The notes under the pieces: model-generated
What the model was told of the DNA's origin: nothing
Database searches by the model: none
Seen by the model: only the letters and a program-made list of their open reading frames with translations
Translations under genes and position numbers: made by a program
Part shown: positions 35,504 through 44,959 of the stretch, in pieces
How positions within the stretch are numbered: the first letter of the stretch is position 1
Layout: each line of letters begins with the position of its first letter
Assembly (NCBI GenBank): GCA_902497065.1
Contig: CABVDH010000002.1
Location: 124,001 to 188,000 of the forward strand
Length of the DNA: 64,000 nt
Source of the DNA: an uncultured Collinsella sp.
GTDB lineage: Bacteria > Actinomycetota > Coriobacteriia > Coriobacteriales > Coriobacteriaceae
Reading direction: 5' to 3'

Positions 35504-37267
35504 ATGGCAGATTCCACCACCGATTACAACAATCTAGATCCTCTGGGTGACGAGGCGGCGGTTGTCGATGAGGTTGAGGCCGCCGTCTCGGGCGCTCGTA
35601 AGAAGCCACGCGCTGTCGATATGGTCCCCGAGGAGCCCGACGCGATGGCGCCGGACGAGGAGTATCAGCTCACACCGGCAGGTCGTCGTGAGCGCATTGG
35701 GCAGATCGTTCGCCTGATCAAAAAGTACCGCGTATGGGATAACCTCACGCCGGTGCGTCTGCGTCGTCTGCTCGAAGAGCTCGGTCCCATGTTCGTCAAG
35801 ATGGGGCAGATTCTGGCTAACCGCTCCGAGATTTTGCCGCAGCGGTTTTGCGACGAGCTCCGTCGCCTGCGCTCCGACGTAGAGCCGGTGCCATATGAGG
35901 TAGTGCTCCGCTGTCTGGAAGAGGAATACGGCCAGCGCCTGGGGCAGATGTTCGACGCGATCGACCCCAACCCGCTCGGAAGCGCGTCGCTCGCGCAGGT
36001 GCACCGCGCCCGTCTGGTGACCGGCGAGGACGTAGCCGTTAAGGTGCAGCGCCCCGGCGCGCAACAGGTCATGGCGCAGGACATCGACATCATCCGTTCG
36101 GTGGTGCGCATCGTTTCCAAGTTCGTCAACACCGATCAGTTTGTTGACCTGCACGGTGTGGTCGAAGAGCTGTGGACCTCATTTCGCGAGGAGACCAACT
36201 TTTTGGCCGAGGCCAAAAACCTCAACGATTTCTATGACTTCCACAAAAGCGTGCACGGCGTTTCGTGTCCCAAATCCTACCTGGACCTTTGCACCGAACA
36301 CGTCGTGGTCATGGACTACATCGACGGCATCTCCATTGCCGATCCCGAGCGCCTGGTGGCCGAGGGCTATGACCTGGAAAAGATCGGCTCGGCGATCGTC
36401 GAGGACTATTCGACGCAGGTGCTCGACGACGGCTTTTTCCATGCCGACCCGCATGCGGGAAACATCATCCTCAAGGACGGCATTGTCTACTTTATTGACC
36501 TGGGCATGGTCGGGCGCATGTCGAGCCACGACCGCGGTATCGTCAAGGATATGATTTTCGCCGTGGCCGAGGGCGATGTGCCCAAGCTCAAGGATTCGCT
36601 CATGCGTTTTGCCGTGACGCGCGGTGATTCGGCCGAGCTCGATCATTCGGCCTTTTTGTCCGATTTGGACTTTATCGTAGCCGACTTTGCAGGACTCGAT
36701 CTTAAGGACCTGGATATCGGCGAGTTTTTGACCTCGTTGCTAAACCTGGCGCGCAAAAACGACGTTGAGCTGCCGAGCGTGGTGACGATGTTCGCCCGCG
36801 GCATGGTGACGCTTGAGGGCCTGCTGACCGAGTACATGCCCAACGTCAACATGATCCAGATCATCCAGACGCATATCAAAAACGAGAAGAGCACCTATGC
36901 GCGCGTCCGCGAAATGGGTCGCGATCTTGCCGCGAGCAGCTATCGCGCGGCAAAAGGCTCGCTCGAGGCGGCCGAGTATCTGGGCTTGGCGTCGCGCATG
37001 CTCACGCGCGGCCAGCTTAAGGTAAACACGCAGATCATGAGCAGCGACAAGGCGCTGCGGCAGCTGGGTGGAATTATCGACCGCATGTCGATGGCAATTG
37101 TGATCGCCGGTCTGTTTATCGGTTCGTCGGTGGTGTACTACGCGCGCATCGAGCCGGTTGTGTTCGGTATCCCGGTGATTGGCTTTATGGGCTACGTGAG
37201 CGCGCTGGTACTGGCGCTGATGCTGGGCCGCGAGATCTGGCGCAACAGTCACGGCGGCAAGCGTTAG
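35504..37267 (+). CDS. UbiB/ABC1 family atypical kinase, membrane anchored
   Basis: A 587-residue protein-kinase-like ATPase. The KxGQ motif is in LFVKMGQILANRSEILP. The Ala-rich nucleotide loop is in NPLGSASLAQVHRARL, with AVKVQRPG after it. The catalytic loop is FHADPHAGNIIL and the metal site is FIDLGMVGRMS. Two membrane helices close the protein (about 525-545 and 555-575). In anaerobes without ubiquinone the family probably supports lipid or quinone handling. There is no strong Shine-Dalgarno before the ATG; it follows the upstream stop by 8 nt and probably relies on coupling. About 80 N-terminal residues are acidic and unstructured. Confidence 0.9.
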   Translation: MADSTTDYNNLDPLGDEAAVVDEVEAAVSGARKKPRAVDMVPEEPDAMAPDEEYQLTPAGRRERIGQIVRLIKKYRVWDNLTPVRLRRLLEELGPMFVKMGQILANRSEILPQRFCDELRRLRSDVEPVPYEVVLRCLEEEYGQRLGQMFDAIDPNPLGSASLAQVHRARLVTGEDVAVKVQRPGAQQVMAQDIDIIRSVVRIVSKFVNTDQFVDLHGVVEELWTSFREETNFLAEAKNLNDFYDFHKSVHGVSCPKSYLDLCTEHVVVMDYIDGISIADPERLVAEGYDLEKIGSAIVEDYSTQVLDDGFFHADPHAGNIILKDGIVYFIDLGMVGRMSSHDRGIVKDMIFAVAEGDVPKLKDSLMRFAVTRGDSAELDHSAFLSDLDFIVADFAGLDLKDLDIGEFLTSLLNLARKNDVELPSVVTMFARGMVTLEGLLTEYMPNVNMIQIIQTHIKNEKSTYARVREMGRDLAASSYRAAKGSLEAAEYLGLASRMLTRGQLKVNTQIMSSDKALRQLGGIIDRMSMAIVIAGLFIGSSVVYYARIEPVVFGIPVIGFMGYVSALVLALMLGREIWRNSHGGKR

Positions 37268-37380
37268 CGATTCCCCGGAATCAGAGAAAGACGGATCCTT
37301 TTGCTCGGCACTCCATCCACGCCCTTTTCTATCGCAAACCATAGCTTTTACCTTGGGCTTCGCCTGTGTGCGGGGCCCTT

Positions 37381-37409
37381 TTGCGTGCTACCATACTGAC
37401 AGTAATAAT
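37381..37409 (+). promoter_or_regulatory. Promoter candidate ahead of the cobalamin riboswitch
   Basis: TTGCGT, a 17-bp spacer and AATAAT end right where the riboswitch begins, which gives a transcript starting at the aptamer. Confidence 0.5.
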
Positions 37410-37410
37410 C

Positions 37411-37595
37411 GATGGCCTAGATGGTGGTGCGGAGACGCACGAACGCGCGGTTTTCCTGCGCGTTTGGGAGAATCGGGGTGCAAGTCCCCGGCTGTACCAG
37501 TAACCGTAATTCCTCTTGGCCCGGGATGTTCGCGTCGCAGATCGGACGACGCGCCCGGGTCGGTAAGGTTAAGTCGGATCGCCTCCCATCTTGCA
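37411..37595 (+). promoter_or_regulatory. Cobalamin (B12) riboswitch
   Basis: The conserved B12-box core is readable at 37466-37507: GGGAGAATCGGGGTGCAAG, then the paired CCCCGGCTG, then CCAGTAACCGT. A closing element GTCGGATCGCCTCCC near 37575 matches the 3' end of the aptamer, and GATGG near 37421 can pair with CCATC near 37589 as the outer stem. About 140 nt of GC-rich leader with hairpins follows before the start codon and may hold the switch that hides the ribosome site. Such riboswitches turn genes off when B12 is plentiful. Confidence 0.9.
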
Positions 37596-37734
37596 CGCGG
37601 GCGCGGCGCATGCCGCCGGTACGCGTTGGGCTCTGGAGGGAAGGGGGACCCCGATGGGGGTACTCAAGCGCAATATGCGCGATGATGTGGGGCAGCCGCT
37701 GGGCAATGCTCCCAGTGCAGACAGTAGGAGACAA

Positions 37735-40700
37735 ATGGATATGTTTGAGGACGAGTGCCAGCGCGCCTCGCATCGTCGTGGCGCAATTGCGCGCGGTGTA
37801 GCAAAGCGCAGCCTGGTGGCATTCCTGGCCTTCGCGATGGCCTTTGGCACCACGCCGGCCCAGCTGTGGGCCGACGGCGTCGAGGGCATTGCCGAGGCTG
37901 TGGCTCAGGCTACGACGCCGGGCGAGGACGCGGGAGCTGCGGACGGTGCTGCAGATAACACCGCGGCTGCTACTGGCGCAAACGATTCGGCTGCCGATAA
38001 ATCCTCCGAAACTGGGGATACGAGTCCAGTCGCGCCTGACAACGCGAGCAATGACGCGCTAGGCGACCCCGCTGCGTCAGACCCCGCTTCGGCCTCTCCG
38101 GCGAACGAGGCGTCCGACACCACCGCCGAGACCGGCGATGCGCCCGCGGTGGTCAGCGAGCCCAATGCAGCTAAGGCCGCACCCCGTGCCGCTGCCACGC
38201 TTTCCTCTAAAAATGGTGTCAGCGTCGGAAAGAGCCAGTCGCCTTCTCGCTGGACTGGCTCTAACGTCACTGGCTTTATCCAGAGCAATACTACGCTCTA
38301 TGCGAATGTCTGGACTTCGTCCAGCAAGCGCGCCAGTGTTTCGGGTTGCACCTATCAGTGGCTTGCTGCCGATATCGCCAACAAGAGCGATGCGGACAAC
38401 TCTGCGTTTGTTGCTGTCGAGGGCCAGACGAGCTCATCGATCGTTCTGGACGATGCCCTGCGCACTCAGCTTAACGGCAAGTGCCTGCGCGTTCGCATTA
38501 CCGATGCAAGCGGTAACGTTATCTACGGCCCGACTAGGGGCGCCAACAACCAAAAGCTGACGGCAACGACCGCCGTCAAGGCACCCGTTCCTACCAAGAC
38601 GGCCCTGGATGCAAAGTCTTATGTCCTCATCCAGTCTTCGGCAGACGATTCGAGTTCGATTTCGTCCGTTAAGGCAGAGACACTGAACCCTGGCACTACG
38701 CTTTGGGCGAATGCCTATGACGGCGAAGCGGTTCCCAACAAGCGTATTGCGGCACAGGCCGGCTGGACCTATCAGTGGCTTGCGTCTGACGTGCGCGATG
38801 CCGAGGATTCCGCCTATCAGGCAATTCCGGGCCAGACCGACCAGTCGCTGACGATCACGGATGAACTCGCATCGCAGCTTGCGGGCAAGTACATTCGCGT
38901 TAAGGTTGTCGGTGACGGTCAAGAGCTGTTCGGCCCGAGCAGCTCTTTAAAGACGCCCTCGTCTGTTGACTACAATACTCCGGGTCCTGTTGCCGCGAGC
39001 GGCCAGATCGCATTAGACCATATCGTTCTTGCTTATAACGGTGCCGAATTTGGCAACGATTACGAGAGCGTTCCGAGTGCCAACGTCGGCGACACGATTA
39101 AGGCTGCTGCCTACTACCTCAACTACGACACGCCGACTGTCCTCTACGGTTCCGACAAGGTCGATTTTTCTTGGTGGGTGGCCGATTCCGCCGACGGCTC
39201 GTTCGAGCAGGTTGCAACTGGTGACACCTACACGGTTACCAAGGAGTGCGCGAACCGCTACCTCAAGGTTGTCGCTAAGGCCAAGAAGGGTATCCCCGGC
39301 TCTGATAGCTGTGAGACCAAGGCGGGCCGCATTCTGCCCAAGGGCGCGACGACGCTCGATTCAGTTGCATTTACCAATGCGAGCAAGGGCGCCAAGGACA
39401 CTGGCTCTACGATTGAGGCGTGCGCCTACAAGGCGGTCGATTACTCGTCTGAGCCGGTTACCGAGGGCGTTACCTACACGTGGCGTTGGTCCTCTGTCGA
39501 CCCGTCTTCCTCTGCGTTTGATGCGAAGACCGACTGGCATGTGGTCGAGGGCAAAACCGACAGCAGCTTTACGATTCCCGATGACTACGCCAAGCGCTGG
39601 GTGAGCGTGTCGGCCACTGCGGGCGATAACACCGTAGAGGCGACTACTGCTGTGGCCGTTAAGGCCGCAGGCTCGCACGAGCTGTTCCTGACGTATCTCA
39701 AAAAGATCGTCGGCGATCAGAGCGATGACGCCAAGTTTGTCTACAAGAGTGGCGAAAAGATCGGTGTTACTGCATTCGAGAAGACGCCTGCAGGAACAAA
39801 GGGTGCCGAGCTTACATCTGATCAACTGACCTATACGTGGCAGATTGCCGATAGCTCCCAGGGTCCGTTCACGACGCTGACGGATGAGAACGCCCATAGG
39901 CCGTCGTTCGTAATTTCGCAAAAGTACGTCGGCAAGTACCTCAAGTGCATCGTCGACGGTGGCTACAACACCGACTATGCCTCCACACGTTATGCCATCG
40001 CTAAGGGTGAAGATGCCAAGGCGTATACCCTGACATCGGTTAATGTCGCTTCGAGCGGCAACCTTGCACAGGTCGGCGGAACGCTTACCCCTACTGCCAA
40101 TTACATGGCAACGGGCGATTGGGGCGATTACGAGACGGCACTCCCCGAGGGCTCCCTCGTCGATTACCGCTGGTATCTCGCCGATGACGCTGAGGGCACA
40201 AATGCCCACGAGCTGTTTGGCGCCGACGAAACGACCGGCGCGATCACGCTTCCCGCCTCGGCTGAGGGCAAATACGCCTATGTCGTGGCAAACGCCGGCA
40301 ACAACGATGTCAAGAGCACCGCTTGGCTCGTTAATTCTTCCGACGAAAAGTCTCTTTCCGTTAACGTCAGGGTTGTAGGCGTAAGCAAACACGATGTCGG
40401 TCAGTCCTATGACCTTGTGGACTGGGTGCCGACGGCCTCGTTTGAGTGGTCGAGTACCCAAAAAATGTCTGCCTGGGACATCTTTGCCAAGGTGCTTGAC
40501 GACGCCGGCTATAGCTATAGCACGGACGGTGGCGTTCCCTATTCGGTTACGAACCCCGATAAGTCCCAGACGCTCGCGACGGAAAACACGGCGTCCGGCT
40601 ATAAGTACTGGCGTTTTGATATTAATGGCAAGGCTGCCAACTCTTATGCCACGGGCTACTACCCGAGCGATGGCGACACGCTCGAGCTGGTGTACGAGGA

Positions 40701-43700
40701 TCCCACGGGCGCGGTTTCCACGCAGGTTTCCGCGACGTGTTCGGTCGTCGGCACCGACGCCAAGGGTGCTCAGCAGACCTGGGCTGTCGCTCAGAACATT
40801 ACGCTGAAGAAAGGCTCGACTGCGGCCGACCTCTCCGAACAGCTTTTCAAGCAGACTGGCCTTAAGGCCGACTACGACCCCGATGGCAGCTGGGGTTGGG
40901 CGCTCAACTCGATCACGTCGCCCTTCGACTCCGACCGCACGCTCGCCTACGACTCGGCGACCGGCGCGTACTGGCAGCTGTTCATCAACGGCAAGTCCTC
41001 CATGGTCGGCGCCGGCGGCTACACGCTCAAGGCCGGCGACTCCGTCGTCTGGTGCTACTCGAAGTACAACGACCCCGCTCCTGCCGATCAGCTTTCGGTA
41101 AGCTGCACCGTTATCGGCCAGGATGCTTCGGGCGCCCAGCAGACGTGGGCACAGCCTACGACAGCTCTCGTGGACGAGGGAACAACCGCTGCTGACCTTT
41201 CCGAGCAGATCTTTAAAAAGTCTGGCATTGGCGCCAAAACGGGGGAGAGCTCGTTTGGCTGGTATCTCGAGTCGCTGACCTCGCCGTTCGAAAAGAACGT
41301 GACCCTCTCGAGCGAGAAGGTTGACGAAAACACCTGGAAATATTGGCAGTTCTTTGTCAATGGCAAGCCTGTTGATGTTGGTGCGGGCGCCTATACGCTT
41401 AAGGCAAGCGACGAGATTGCTTGGGTCTATGGCTCCGACGGCACCATGCCTGGTCAGGTCTCCGTTTCGATGGAGATCATCGGCAAGAAGGACGATAAGG
41501 CTCAGCGCTGGACTGATCCTTCGATGCAGGTGTTCGTTGAGGGCACGACGATTAAGGATGCATCTGCTGCCTATTTCGATGCCCTGGGCATTGATTCCGT
41601 GATGCTCAATGATGGCGGCTATTGGAATGTCCATAGCCTCGTGTCCCCGCTTGATGGCACAAAGCTGACGGGCTCCTGGTCGTTCTTTGTAAACGGGGAC
41701 CCCGGGACTCAGCTCGATGGTGACTACGCGCTCAAGTCGGGCGACAAGATCGTCTGGGCATATGCTGCCGGCGACACGGTGCCCAATCCTGACGAAATCG
41801 TCGTGGATCCGAGCGCTTCGCGCCCGACCGATTGGAAAGCCGACTGGAACGGCAATTCCAATGCGGTGGTCGAGAACGTGTCCACCCCTACGGGCGCGCT
41901 GGCAAGCTCTTGGACGTTCGATTGGAAGGCCTACTCGGGCGCCACGTATCCCAACGCGAGCGAGCCGATTGTCGTAAACGGCAACGTGTATCTCGCCGTC
42001 AACAAGCGCTTGCTTAAGATCGACGCAGAGTCGGGCAAGGTGCTTGCCGAGTCGAACCTTAAGACTACGATTGGCTACACGACGCGTCCGATTTATACGA
42101 ACGGCTTGGTCATCGTCCCGCTCGATGGCGGTGCGGTCCAGGCTCTGACGGCCGATACGCTCACGACGGTTTGGGTTGCCGACCCTGTGAGCAAAACTGC
42201 TCAGTCGAATTCTCAGCTGACGGTCGATGGCAACTATCTCTATGTCGGCACCGTTGATGTCGACTATGGTAAGGGCGTGTATAACAACGGCCATCTGACG
42301 CGCATCAATATCCTGACCGGTGCCGTTTCCTGGCAGCACGTCAACGCCGATGAGGGTTATTACTGGACGGGTGCTACCGTGGGTGACGGCTTTATTCTGG
42401 TTCCCACCAGCGCCGGTACCGTTGAGATGCTCGGCAAGTCTTCGGGCGCTGTGCTTGGAAGCGTTTCCGTTGGGGCTATCGTTAACTCCTCCTGTGTGCT
42501 CTCCGCCGACGGTAGCCATGCTTATCTGATTTCGCGCGATGGCAAGCTGCACGTTTTGGCGATTTCTGACGGTAGTTCGCGTGGTGCGGATGCCGCTTCG
42601 CGCATTTCCGAAGAGCGCGTCGTCGACCTGGGTCTTACGGGATGCGCCTGCATGCCTACGCTGTATGGCAACAAGCTGATTGTCGGCGGCGAGGTTTCCG
42701 GTGGCTCTGCGCTGGCGATTGTCGACCTTGATAATGACTTTGCTACGACGTTGGTTTCGTCTGCTGATGGCTCCGCGCTTCCCATCGGCGGCATCAAGGG
42801 TGCACCGCTCGTGAGCGCCCAGGCAGATGGCACGTATGTCTACTTCACGGTTAACTACGGTGCGACTTCCGACTATGTGAACTACACCTCGGGCGGCGGT
42901 GTCTATCGCTACAAGCTGGGTGACGCGCAGGCGACCGGTGCGTTTAGCGCAACGGGACACAACAACTACTGCGACTCGCCGATTGCCTGCGACGCCAAGG
43001 GCAACCTCTACTACATCAACGATTCCGGCACGTTGTTCAAGCTGAATGGTGGCGTTAAGGTCTCGTTCGAGACTGGCGATGGTTCCAAGGTCGATTTCCA
43101 GACTACGGCCGACGGCAAGCTGGTTAAGCCTGCCGATCCGACGCGTGAGGGCTACACCTTCGGTGGCTGGTACACCGATGAGGCTTGCACGGAGGCGTAT
43201 GACTTCAGCACGCCGGTGACGGCCGATATGACGCTGTATGCCAAGTGGACCAAGAACGCCGTTAACCCTGACGGCAATGGCGGTTCTGGCTCTAACGGTG
43301 GCAGCGGCTCCGGCACTGGTGCTGGTACCGGCACGGGCGCTGGCGCGGGCACTGGCTCCGGCTCGAAGGGTGGCGCTGTCGCCCCGGGTCAGAAGCCGGT
43401 GACCAAGACGACGGTGTCGACCAAGACCGGGACCAAGGACAACAAGTCCGACAAGAAGGACTCCGACAAGTCCGACAAGAAGGACGAGAAGAAGTCTGAC
43501 AAGAAGGACGGCAAGTCCGACAAGAAGTCCGACTCCAAGTCCGACAAGGCATCCGCTTCCACGACCACTGCCAAGAAGTCCACTGAGGCTTCCGCGCAGG
43601 AGTCTGGCCTCAACCCGCTCGCTATTGTCGGCATCGCGGCCGGCGTGATCGGCCTCGCGCTCATCGCCGTCTTCATGCTGACCAAGCGCGGCAAGGGTGA

Positions 43701-43716
43701 CGGTAATGCCCGATAA
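37735..43716 (+). CDS. Giant cell-surface protein with four DUF4430 domains and PQQ-like propeller
   Basis: 1993 residues. A signal peptide with a long basic start (to about residue 47) leads into an acidic Ala/Asp/Thr linker. Six Ig-like modules follow (about 160-860), each with a YQW/YTW-type strand and a GKYLK-type strand. Then come four DUF4430 (transcobalamin C-terminal-like) domains at about 876-990, 999-1115, 1120-1235 and 1241-1348, each closing with a W.F.(I/V)NGK and a GD..VW.Y strand. A PQQ/WD-like beta-propeller (about 1364-1768), an InlB-type repeat with REGYTFGGWYTDE (about 1772-1840), Gly/Ser then Lys/Asp/Ser linkers, and a membrane helix with basic tail (1960-1993) complete it. 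With a cobalamin riboswitch upstream, capture of B12 at the cell surface is the likely job. The ATG at 37735 follows TAGGAG; open frame continues upstream but overlaps the riboswitch. Confidence 0.88.
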   Translation: MDMFEDECQRASHRRGAIARGVAKRSLVAFLAFAMAFGTTPAQLWADGVEGIAEAVAQATTPGEDAGAADGAADNTAAATGANDSAADKSSETGDTSPVAPDNASNDALGDPAASDPASASPANEASDTTAETGDAPAVVSEPNAAKAAPRAAATLSSKNGVSVGKSQSPSRWTGSNVTGFIQSNTTLYANVWTSSSKRASVSGCTYQWLAADIANKSDADNSAFVAVEGQTSSSIVLDDALRTQLNGKCLRVRITDASGNVIYGPTRGANNQKLTATTAVKAPVPTKTALDAKSYVLIQSSADDSSSISSVKAETLNPGTTLWANAYDGEAVPNKRIAAQAGWTYQWLASDVRDAEDSAYQAIPGQTDQSLTITDELASQLAGKYIRVKVVGDGQELFGPSSSLKTPSSVDYNTPGPVAASGQIALDHIVLAYNGAEFGNDYESVPSANVGDTIKAAAYYLNYDTPTVLYGSDKVDFSWWVADSADGSFEQVATGDTYTVTKECANRYLKVVAKAKKGIPGSDSCETKAGRILPKGATTLDSVAFTNASKGAKDTGSTIEACAYKAVDYSSEPVTEGVTYTWRWSSVDPSSSAFDAKTDWHVVEGKTDSSFTIPDDYAKRWVSVSATAGDNTVEATTAVAVKAAGSHELFLTYLKKIVGDQSDDAKFVYKSGEKIGVTAFEKTPAGTKGAELTSDQLTYTWQIADSSQGPFTTLTDENAHRPSFVISQKYVGKYLKCIVDGGYNTDYASTRYAIAKGEDAKAYTLTSVNVASSGNLAQVGGTLTPTANYMATGDWGDYETALPEGSLVDYRWYLADDAEGTNAHELFGADETTGAITLPASAEGKYAYVVANAGNNDVKSTAWLVNSSDEKSLSVNVRVVGVSKHDVGQSYDLVDWVPTASFEWSSTQKMSAWDIFAKVLDDAGYSYSTDGGVPYSVTNPDKSQTLATENTASGYKYWRFDINGKAANSYATGYYPSDGDTLELVYEDPTGAVSTQVSATCSVVGTDAKGAQQTWAVAQNITLKKGSTAADLSEQLFKQTGLKADYDPDGSWGWALNSITSPFDSDRTLAYDSATGAYWQLFINGKSSMVGAGGYTLKAGDSVVWCYSKYNDPAPADQLSVSCTVIGQDASGAQQTWAQPTTALVDEGTTAADLSEQIFKKSGIGAKTGESSFGWYLESLTSPFEKNVTLSSEKVDENTWKYWQFFVNGKPVDVGAGAYTLKASDEIAWVYGSDGTMPGQVSVSMEIIGKKDDKAQRWTDPSMQVFVEGTTIKDASAAYFDALGIDSVMLNDGGYWNVHSLVSPLDGTKLTGSWSFFVNGDPGTQLDGDYALKSGDKIVWAYAAGDTVPNPDEIVVDPSASRPTDWKADWNGNSNAVVENVSTPTGALASSWTFDWKAYSGATYPNASEPIVVNGNVYLAVNKRLLKIDAESGKVLAESNLKTTIGYTTRPIYTNGLVIVPLDGGAVQALTADTLTTVWVADPVSKTAQSNSQLTVDGNYLYVGTVDVDYGKGVYNNGHLTRINILTGAVSWQHVNADEGYYWTGATVGDGFILVPTSAGTVEMLGKSSGAVLGSVSVGAIVNSSCVLSADGSHAYLISRDGKLHVLAISDGSSRGADAASRISEERVVDLGLTGCACMPTLYGNKLIVGGEVSGGSALAIVDLDNDFATTLVSSADGSALPIGGIKGAPLVSAQADGTYVYFTVNYGATSDYVNYTSGGGVYRYKLGDAQATGAFSATGHNNYCDSPIACDAKGNLYYINDSGTLFKLNGGVKVSFETGDGSKVDFQTTADGKLVKPADPTREGYTFGGWYTDEACTEAYDFSTPVTADMTLYAKWTKNAVNPDGNGGSGSNGGSGSGTGAGTGTGAGAGTGSGSKGGAVAPGQKPVTKTTVSTKTGTKDNKSDKKDSDKSDKKDEKKSDKKDGKSDKKSDSKSDKASASTTTAKKSTEASAQESGLNPLAIVGIAAGVIGLALIAVFMLTKRGKGDGNAR

Positions 43717-44608
43717 GCCCAAGGAGACCAACGGGCAGCAGCCCGACTCCTCGTTTATCCAGCTCGACGATGCAAAGCAAAAGGGCGCCGCTTCGGCGGC
43801 GTCCGCCCCGCGGCGCAAGGCACTTGTCGGCGTTTTTACGGCTGCTTGCGTTGCCCTGATTGTCGTCTCGCTGGGGTTTGTCCATCCCTCCACAAGCGGT
43901 GCCTGGTCCATCGACTGGATCGTTCAGGCCGTGACGGGGGAGAGCGTCGTTGCCAACGACGCCAGGGGAGCTGGCTCGGCTGCTGCTTCTGGCAAAGCTG
44001 ACTCTAAGAACTCCAAGGCTTCGGGCGATGCGAAAGATAAGTCCAAGGACTCGGGTGACGCCAAGGGCGATTCCGAGTCTTCGAACAAGAGCTCGGATAA
44101 AAACTCGGATGGCAAAAAGTCTGAAGACCAGCGTGGCAAGAAGTCTGGCGATGTATCGGCTGCTCAGAATACCGAAACTGCCGATACTTCTAACACGTCT
44201 GGTGGTACCTCTTCGGGCGGCGGCCAATCGTCTGGCGGCGCCTCTGCTTCTAACGGCGGAACCGCCTCCTCGGGCGGCCAGGGCGGCACGCAGGAGCCCA
44301 GTTACGTCACGGTGACGGTTGCGGTCACATCGAGCGCCGTGGGCAATCCTGTGTCCGCCGGCGGCACCTATACCTTTAACGAAGGTGCCACCGTCTACGA
44401 CGCCCTATGCGCGCTCGGGCTTTCCGTCAACGCACACGGCTCATCGTACGGCACGTATGTCGCCGCGATCGGCGGTTTGGCCGAGAAGCAGTATGGCGGC
44501 ACGAGCGGTTGGATGTACTCTGTCAACGGCTCGACGCCCATGACGGCCTGCAGCAACTACGTTCTCTCCAACGGCGACAACGTCGTCTGGTATTACGTAA
44601 CAGGCTAG
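43706..44608 (+). CDS. Membrane-anchored DUF4430 protein
   Basis: A 300-residue protein. There is one N-terminal membrane helix (about 39-58) after a 38-residue cytoplasmic leader. A Ser/Lys/Asp then Gly/Ser-rich spacer of about 130 residues would cross the wall. One DUF4430 domain closes the protein (about 202-298), with GATVYDALCALGLS, GWMYSVNGS and NGDNVVWYYVTG. The ATG at 43706 overlaps the end of the giant protein by 11 nt and uses AAGGGTGA, so both come from the same riboswitch-controlled message. A role as a second cobalamin-binding surface component is inferred from the shared domain and regulation. Confidence 0.85.
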   Translation: MPDKPKETNGQQPDSSFIQLDDAKQKGAASAASAPRRKALVGVFTAACVALIVVSLGFVHPSTSGAWSIDWIVQAVTGESVVANDARGAGSAAASGKADSKNSKASGDAKDKSKDSGDAKGDSESSNKSSDKNSDGKKSEDQRGKKSGDVSAAQNTETADTSNTSGGTSSGGGQSSGGASASNGGTASSGGQGGTQEPSYVTVTVAVTSSAVGNPVSAGGTYTFNEGATVYDALCALGLSVNAHGSSYGTYVAAIGGLAEKQYGGTSGWMYSVNGSTPMTACSNYVLSNGDNVVWYYVTG

Positions 44609-44629
44609 GGATCTCAACATAACGCACGG

Positions 44630-44669
44630 AACGGGCAGCTCGGACAAACATCCAGGCCGCCCGTTTTTT
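44630..44669 (+). terminator. Terminator of the DUF4430 operon
   Basis: ACGGGC pairs with GCCCGT around a long loop with a further inner GC pair, followed by TTTTTT. Confidence 0.7.
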
Positions 44670-44678
44670 GATGCGAAT

Positions 44679-44846
44679 GGGACGGAGTTTCCCAATCGAG
44701 GCTCAACCGGAAAGCGCGTCCCACTCTGGAGGCGGATTCCGGGATGCACTTTCCGCTTGAGTGGCGTTGCGGAAACTGTGTCCCGCTTTGAGGCCTCAAT
44801 CTGGGACGCGCTTTCCGGAACGGCGCCCATGGGGAAGGCGCGTCCC
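44679..44846. repeat. Array of six alternating 14-bp inverted motifs
   Basis: GGGACGCGCTTTCC-type motifs alternate in orientation: forward at 44679, 44741 and 44803, reverse (GGAAAGCGCGTCCC type) at 44709, 44771 and 44833. Start-to-start distances are 30, 32, 30, 32 and 30 bp. The 16- and 18-bp gaps differ in sequence, but four of the five are centred on a GAGGC-like pentamer (exact in three, GTGGC in one). The array lies between two oppositely oriented terminators and holds no gene. Motif copies vary at the central four bases. Confidence 0.85.
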
Positions 44847-44896
44847 ATTTCGGCACCGTGGCCCGTCCCGTACGTCTTCCTCGACAGCCTCGTCAA

Positions 44897-44935
44897 ACAA
44901 AAAAACCGGCTGGAACGTGAATTCCAACCGGTTAT
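44897..44935 (-). terminator. Terminator of the first GtrA gene
   Basis: On the minus strand AACCGGTTGGAA pairs with TTCCAGCCGGTT and runs into TTTTTTTG. Confidence 0.92.
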
Positions 44936-44959
44936 ATATTCAAGCAAATGTCGAATCGA

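Noticed and set aside
43152..43552. Low-complexity Cys/Arg/Ser-rich minus-strand frames in the linker region
   Set aside because: They mirror the Lys/Asp/Ser and Gly-rich linker codons of the surface protein.
39361..43911. Long open minus-strand frame (about 1500 codons) opposite the DUF4430 surface protein
   Set aside because: The plus-strand protein shows recognisable domains from end to end and a signal peptide. The antisense translation has no pattern.
44679..44846. CRISPR array
   Set aside because: The repeated unit is only 14 bp, alternates in orientation and varies in the middle. There are no cas genes nearby.
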